A stretch of 6,583 nucleotides of DNA from Nitrospirota bacterium. Lineage in GTDB: Bacteria; Nitrospirota; Nitrospiria; Nitrospirales; Nitrospiraceae. The stretch covers positions 6,461 through 13,043 of the forward strand of contig JACRLS010000147.1 in assembly GCA_016235225.1 (NCBI GenBank). Direction: 5' to 3'. Positions 5,418 through 6,583 of the stretch are shown here, in pieces (the first letter of the stretch is position 1; each line of letters opens with the position of its first letter). A program made the position numbers and the translations under genes. The notes under the pieces were generated by a model. It was not told the DNA's origin. It ran no database searches and saw nothing but the letters and a program-made list of their open reading frames with translations.

Positions 5418-6583
5418 ATGCGATCGCTCCTCTCGTTGGTCACCCTATTGTTGTTGAGTGTTGCGCTCGATGCGCAGGCAGAGACCTCCTCGTCGCCGCC
5501 GTCGACCGCGACAATTCTACCGCTTTCGAACGTCGTGCTCTATTCCAGCGGTGTGGGCTACTTCCAACATGACGGCGAGGTGCAGGGCCAGACGAGGCTC
5601 GATCTCCGTTTCAAGACCGAGGCGATCAACGATCTGCTCAAGAGTCTCGTGGTGCAGGACTTCGGCGGCGGACGCGTGTCGGTGGTCACCTACGAGTCGC
5701 GCGACCCGATCACGAAGACCCTGCAAAGTTTCGGCATCAACCTGACGGGCAACCCCAGCCTGGCGAAACTGCTCGAACAACTGCGCGGCGAGCGCATCGA
5801 AGTTGAGGCCCCGCAGGCCATCACGGGGATCGTGCTCGGCGTGGAGACCAAGCAGCAGACCCTGCCCGATGCCAAGCCGCCCGTGCTCACGCCGGTGGAA
5901 TACGTCAACCTGCTCACCGACGACGGGTTGAGATCAATCTCGCTCACACAGGTACAGCGCGTTCGCATTCTGAACGATCGCTTGACCGGCGAACTCAAGC
6001 AGGCGCTGGCGGTCCTGGCGGCCGGACACGATACGCAGAAGAAAACCGTGGGCGTCGTCTTCGACGGCCAGGGCTCACGCAAGGCCCGCGTGGCCTACAT
6101 CGCGGAAACGCCGGTCTGGAAAACCAGCTACCGCCTCGTGCTCAACGACCAGAACCAGCCATTTCTCCAGGCCTGGGCCATCGTGGAGAACACCACGGAC
6201 CATGACTGGCAGAACGTCCGCCTCTCGCTCGTCTCCGGCCGGCCCCTCTCCTTCATCATGGATCTCTACCAGCCGCTCTACAATCCTCGGCCGGTGATCC
6301 AGCCGGAGCTGTATGCCGCGCTGAGGCCGCCGGTCTATGAGGAGGCGATGGAAGAGGCGGCGGCGGACCAGGCGGCTACGCGCGATCAAGCCAGCGAGAT
6401 GAAAAAGAGTCGGCGCGCCCTCCAGCAGAGTCTCAGCGCCGGGGCTGCGGCACGGGCCGAGGTGATGCCCGCGGCGCCCATGGCCGCACCGCCGGAGAAT
6501 CTAAACCTCTCGCAAGGCGTTCAGGCTACCGCCAGCGGGCGCGATGCGGGCGAGCTGTTCCAATATGTGATCGAATCGCCGGT
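5418..6583 (+). CDS. Exported DUF4139-family protein, N-terminal part (C-terminus beyond window)
   Basis: The open frame from ATG 5418 runs 388 codons to the window edge with no stop. Residues 1-21 are a Sec signal peptide (LLSLVTLLLLSVAL core, predicted cleavage after AQA21). Residues about 33-200 form a beta-rich region beginning LSNVVLYSSGVGYFQHDGEV, with conserved-looking FKTEAINDLLKSLVVQD. From about 224 the signature of DUF4139 appears: AYIAETPVWKTSYRLVL, then QAWAIVENTTDHDWQNVRLS and LVSGRPLSF. Residues about 300-370 are a charged, Ala-rich, likely disordered insert. The fold resumes at LFQYVIESP, where the frame leaves the window. Family members are usually several hundred residues, so a good part is missing. 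DUF4139 proteins occur in the bacterial envelope and their biochemical role is not established. It lies 100 nt after the caspase/DUF4384 stop on the same strand, so co-transcription is plausible. This frame has no internal stop, but the protein is incomplete at the right edge. Confidence 0.85.
   Translation, partial: MRSLLSLVTLLLLSVALDAQAETSSSPPSTATILPLSNVVLYSSGVGYFQHDGEVQGQTRLDLRFKTEAINDLLKSLVVQDFGGGRVSVVTYESRDPITKTLQSFGINLTGNPSLAKLLEQLRGERIEVEAPQAITGIVLGVETKQQTLPDAKPPVLTPVEYVNLLTDDGLRSISLTQVQRVRILNDRLTGELKQALAVLAAGHDTQKKTVGVVFDGQGSRKARVAYIAETPVWKTSYRLVLNDQNQPFLQAWAIVENTTDHDWQNVRLSLVSGRPLSFIMDLYQPLYNPRPVIQPELYAALRPPVYEEAMEEAAADQAATRDQASEMKKSRRALQQSLSAGAAARAEVMPAAPMAAPPENLNLSQGVQATASGRDAGELFQYVIESP

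Overview
The window reads as GC-rich chromosomal DNA from a Gram-negative (diderm) bacterium. The evidence is a lipoprotein with a lipobox, Sec signal peptides with AXA-type cleavage sites, a membrane anti-sigma factor, and strong GGAGG/AGGTGATC-type ribosome binding sites. The gene mix (ECF sigma with zinc-finger anti-sigma, exported caspase-like protease with DUF4384, DUF4139 protein) would fit Nitrospira/Nitrospirota or a related environmental lineage. That assignment is inference; no marker gene is present.

Layout. (1) 1-1329, minus strand: the N-terminal 443 codons of a predicted lipoprotein whose mature part, from about residue 84, is almost entirely Gly-Tyr-Pro / Pro-Gly-Gln repeats. 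It runs off the left edge. (2) 1330-1632: a divergent intergenic region. It holds a convincing sigma70-like promoter for the lipoprotein (TTGACC, 18-bp spacer, TAGAAT on the minus strand) with a perfect 12-bp palindrome in the spacer, a second dyad at 1448-1465, and a weaker extended -10 candidate facing the sigma gene. (3) 1633-2885, plus strand: an ECF-type sigma factor and its membrane-spanning zinc-finger anti-sigma factor, overlapping by ATGA. (4) 3007-5317, plus strand: an exported caspase-like (peptidase C14) protein whose reading continues, after a one-base shift near 4133-4135, into a DUF4384 domain and a Pro/Ala-rich tail. As it stands the gene is split into two frames. (5) 5418-6583, plus strand: the first 388 codons of an exported DUF4139-family protein, running off the right edge.

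How the genes may work together (inference). The sigma/anti-sigma pair is a cell-surface signalling module. The downstream genes encode exported proteins (a caspase-like protease and a DUF4139 protein), and the divergent gene encodes a surface repeat lipoprotein. All lie in an arrangement that one envelope-sensing regulator could control. No intrinsic terminator with a T-tract was seen between the plus-strand genes, so co-transcription of 1633-6583 is possible but not shown.
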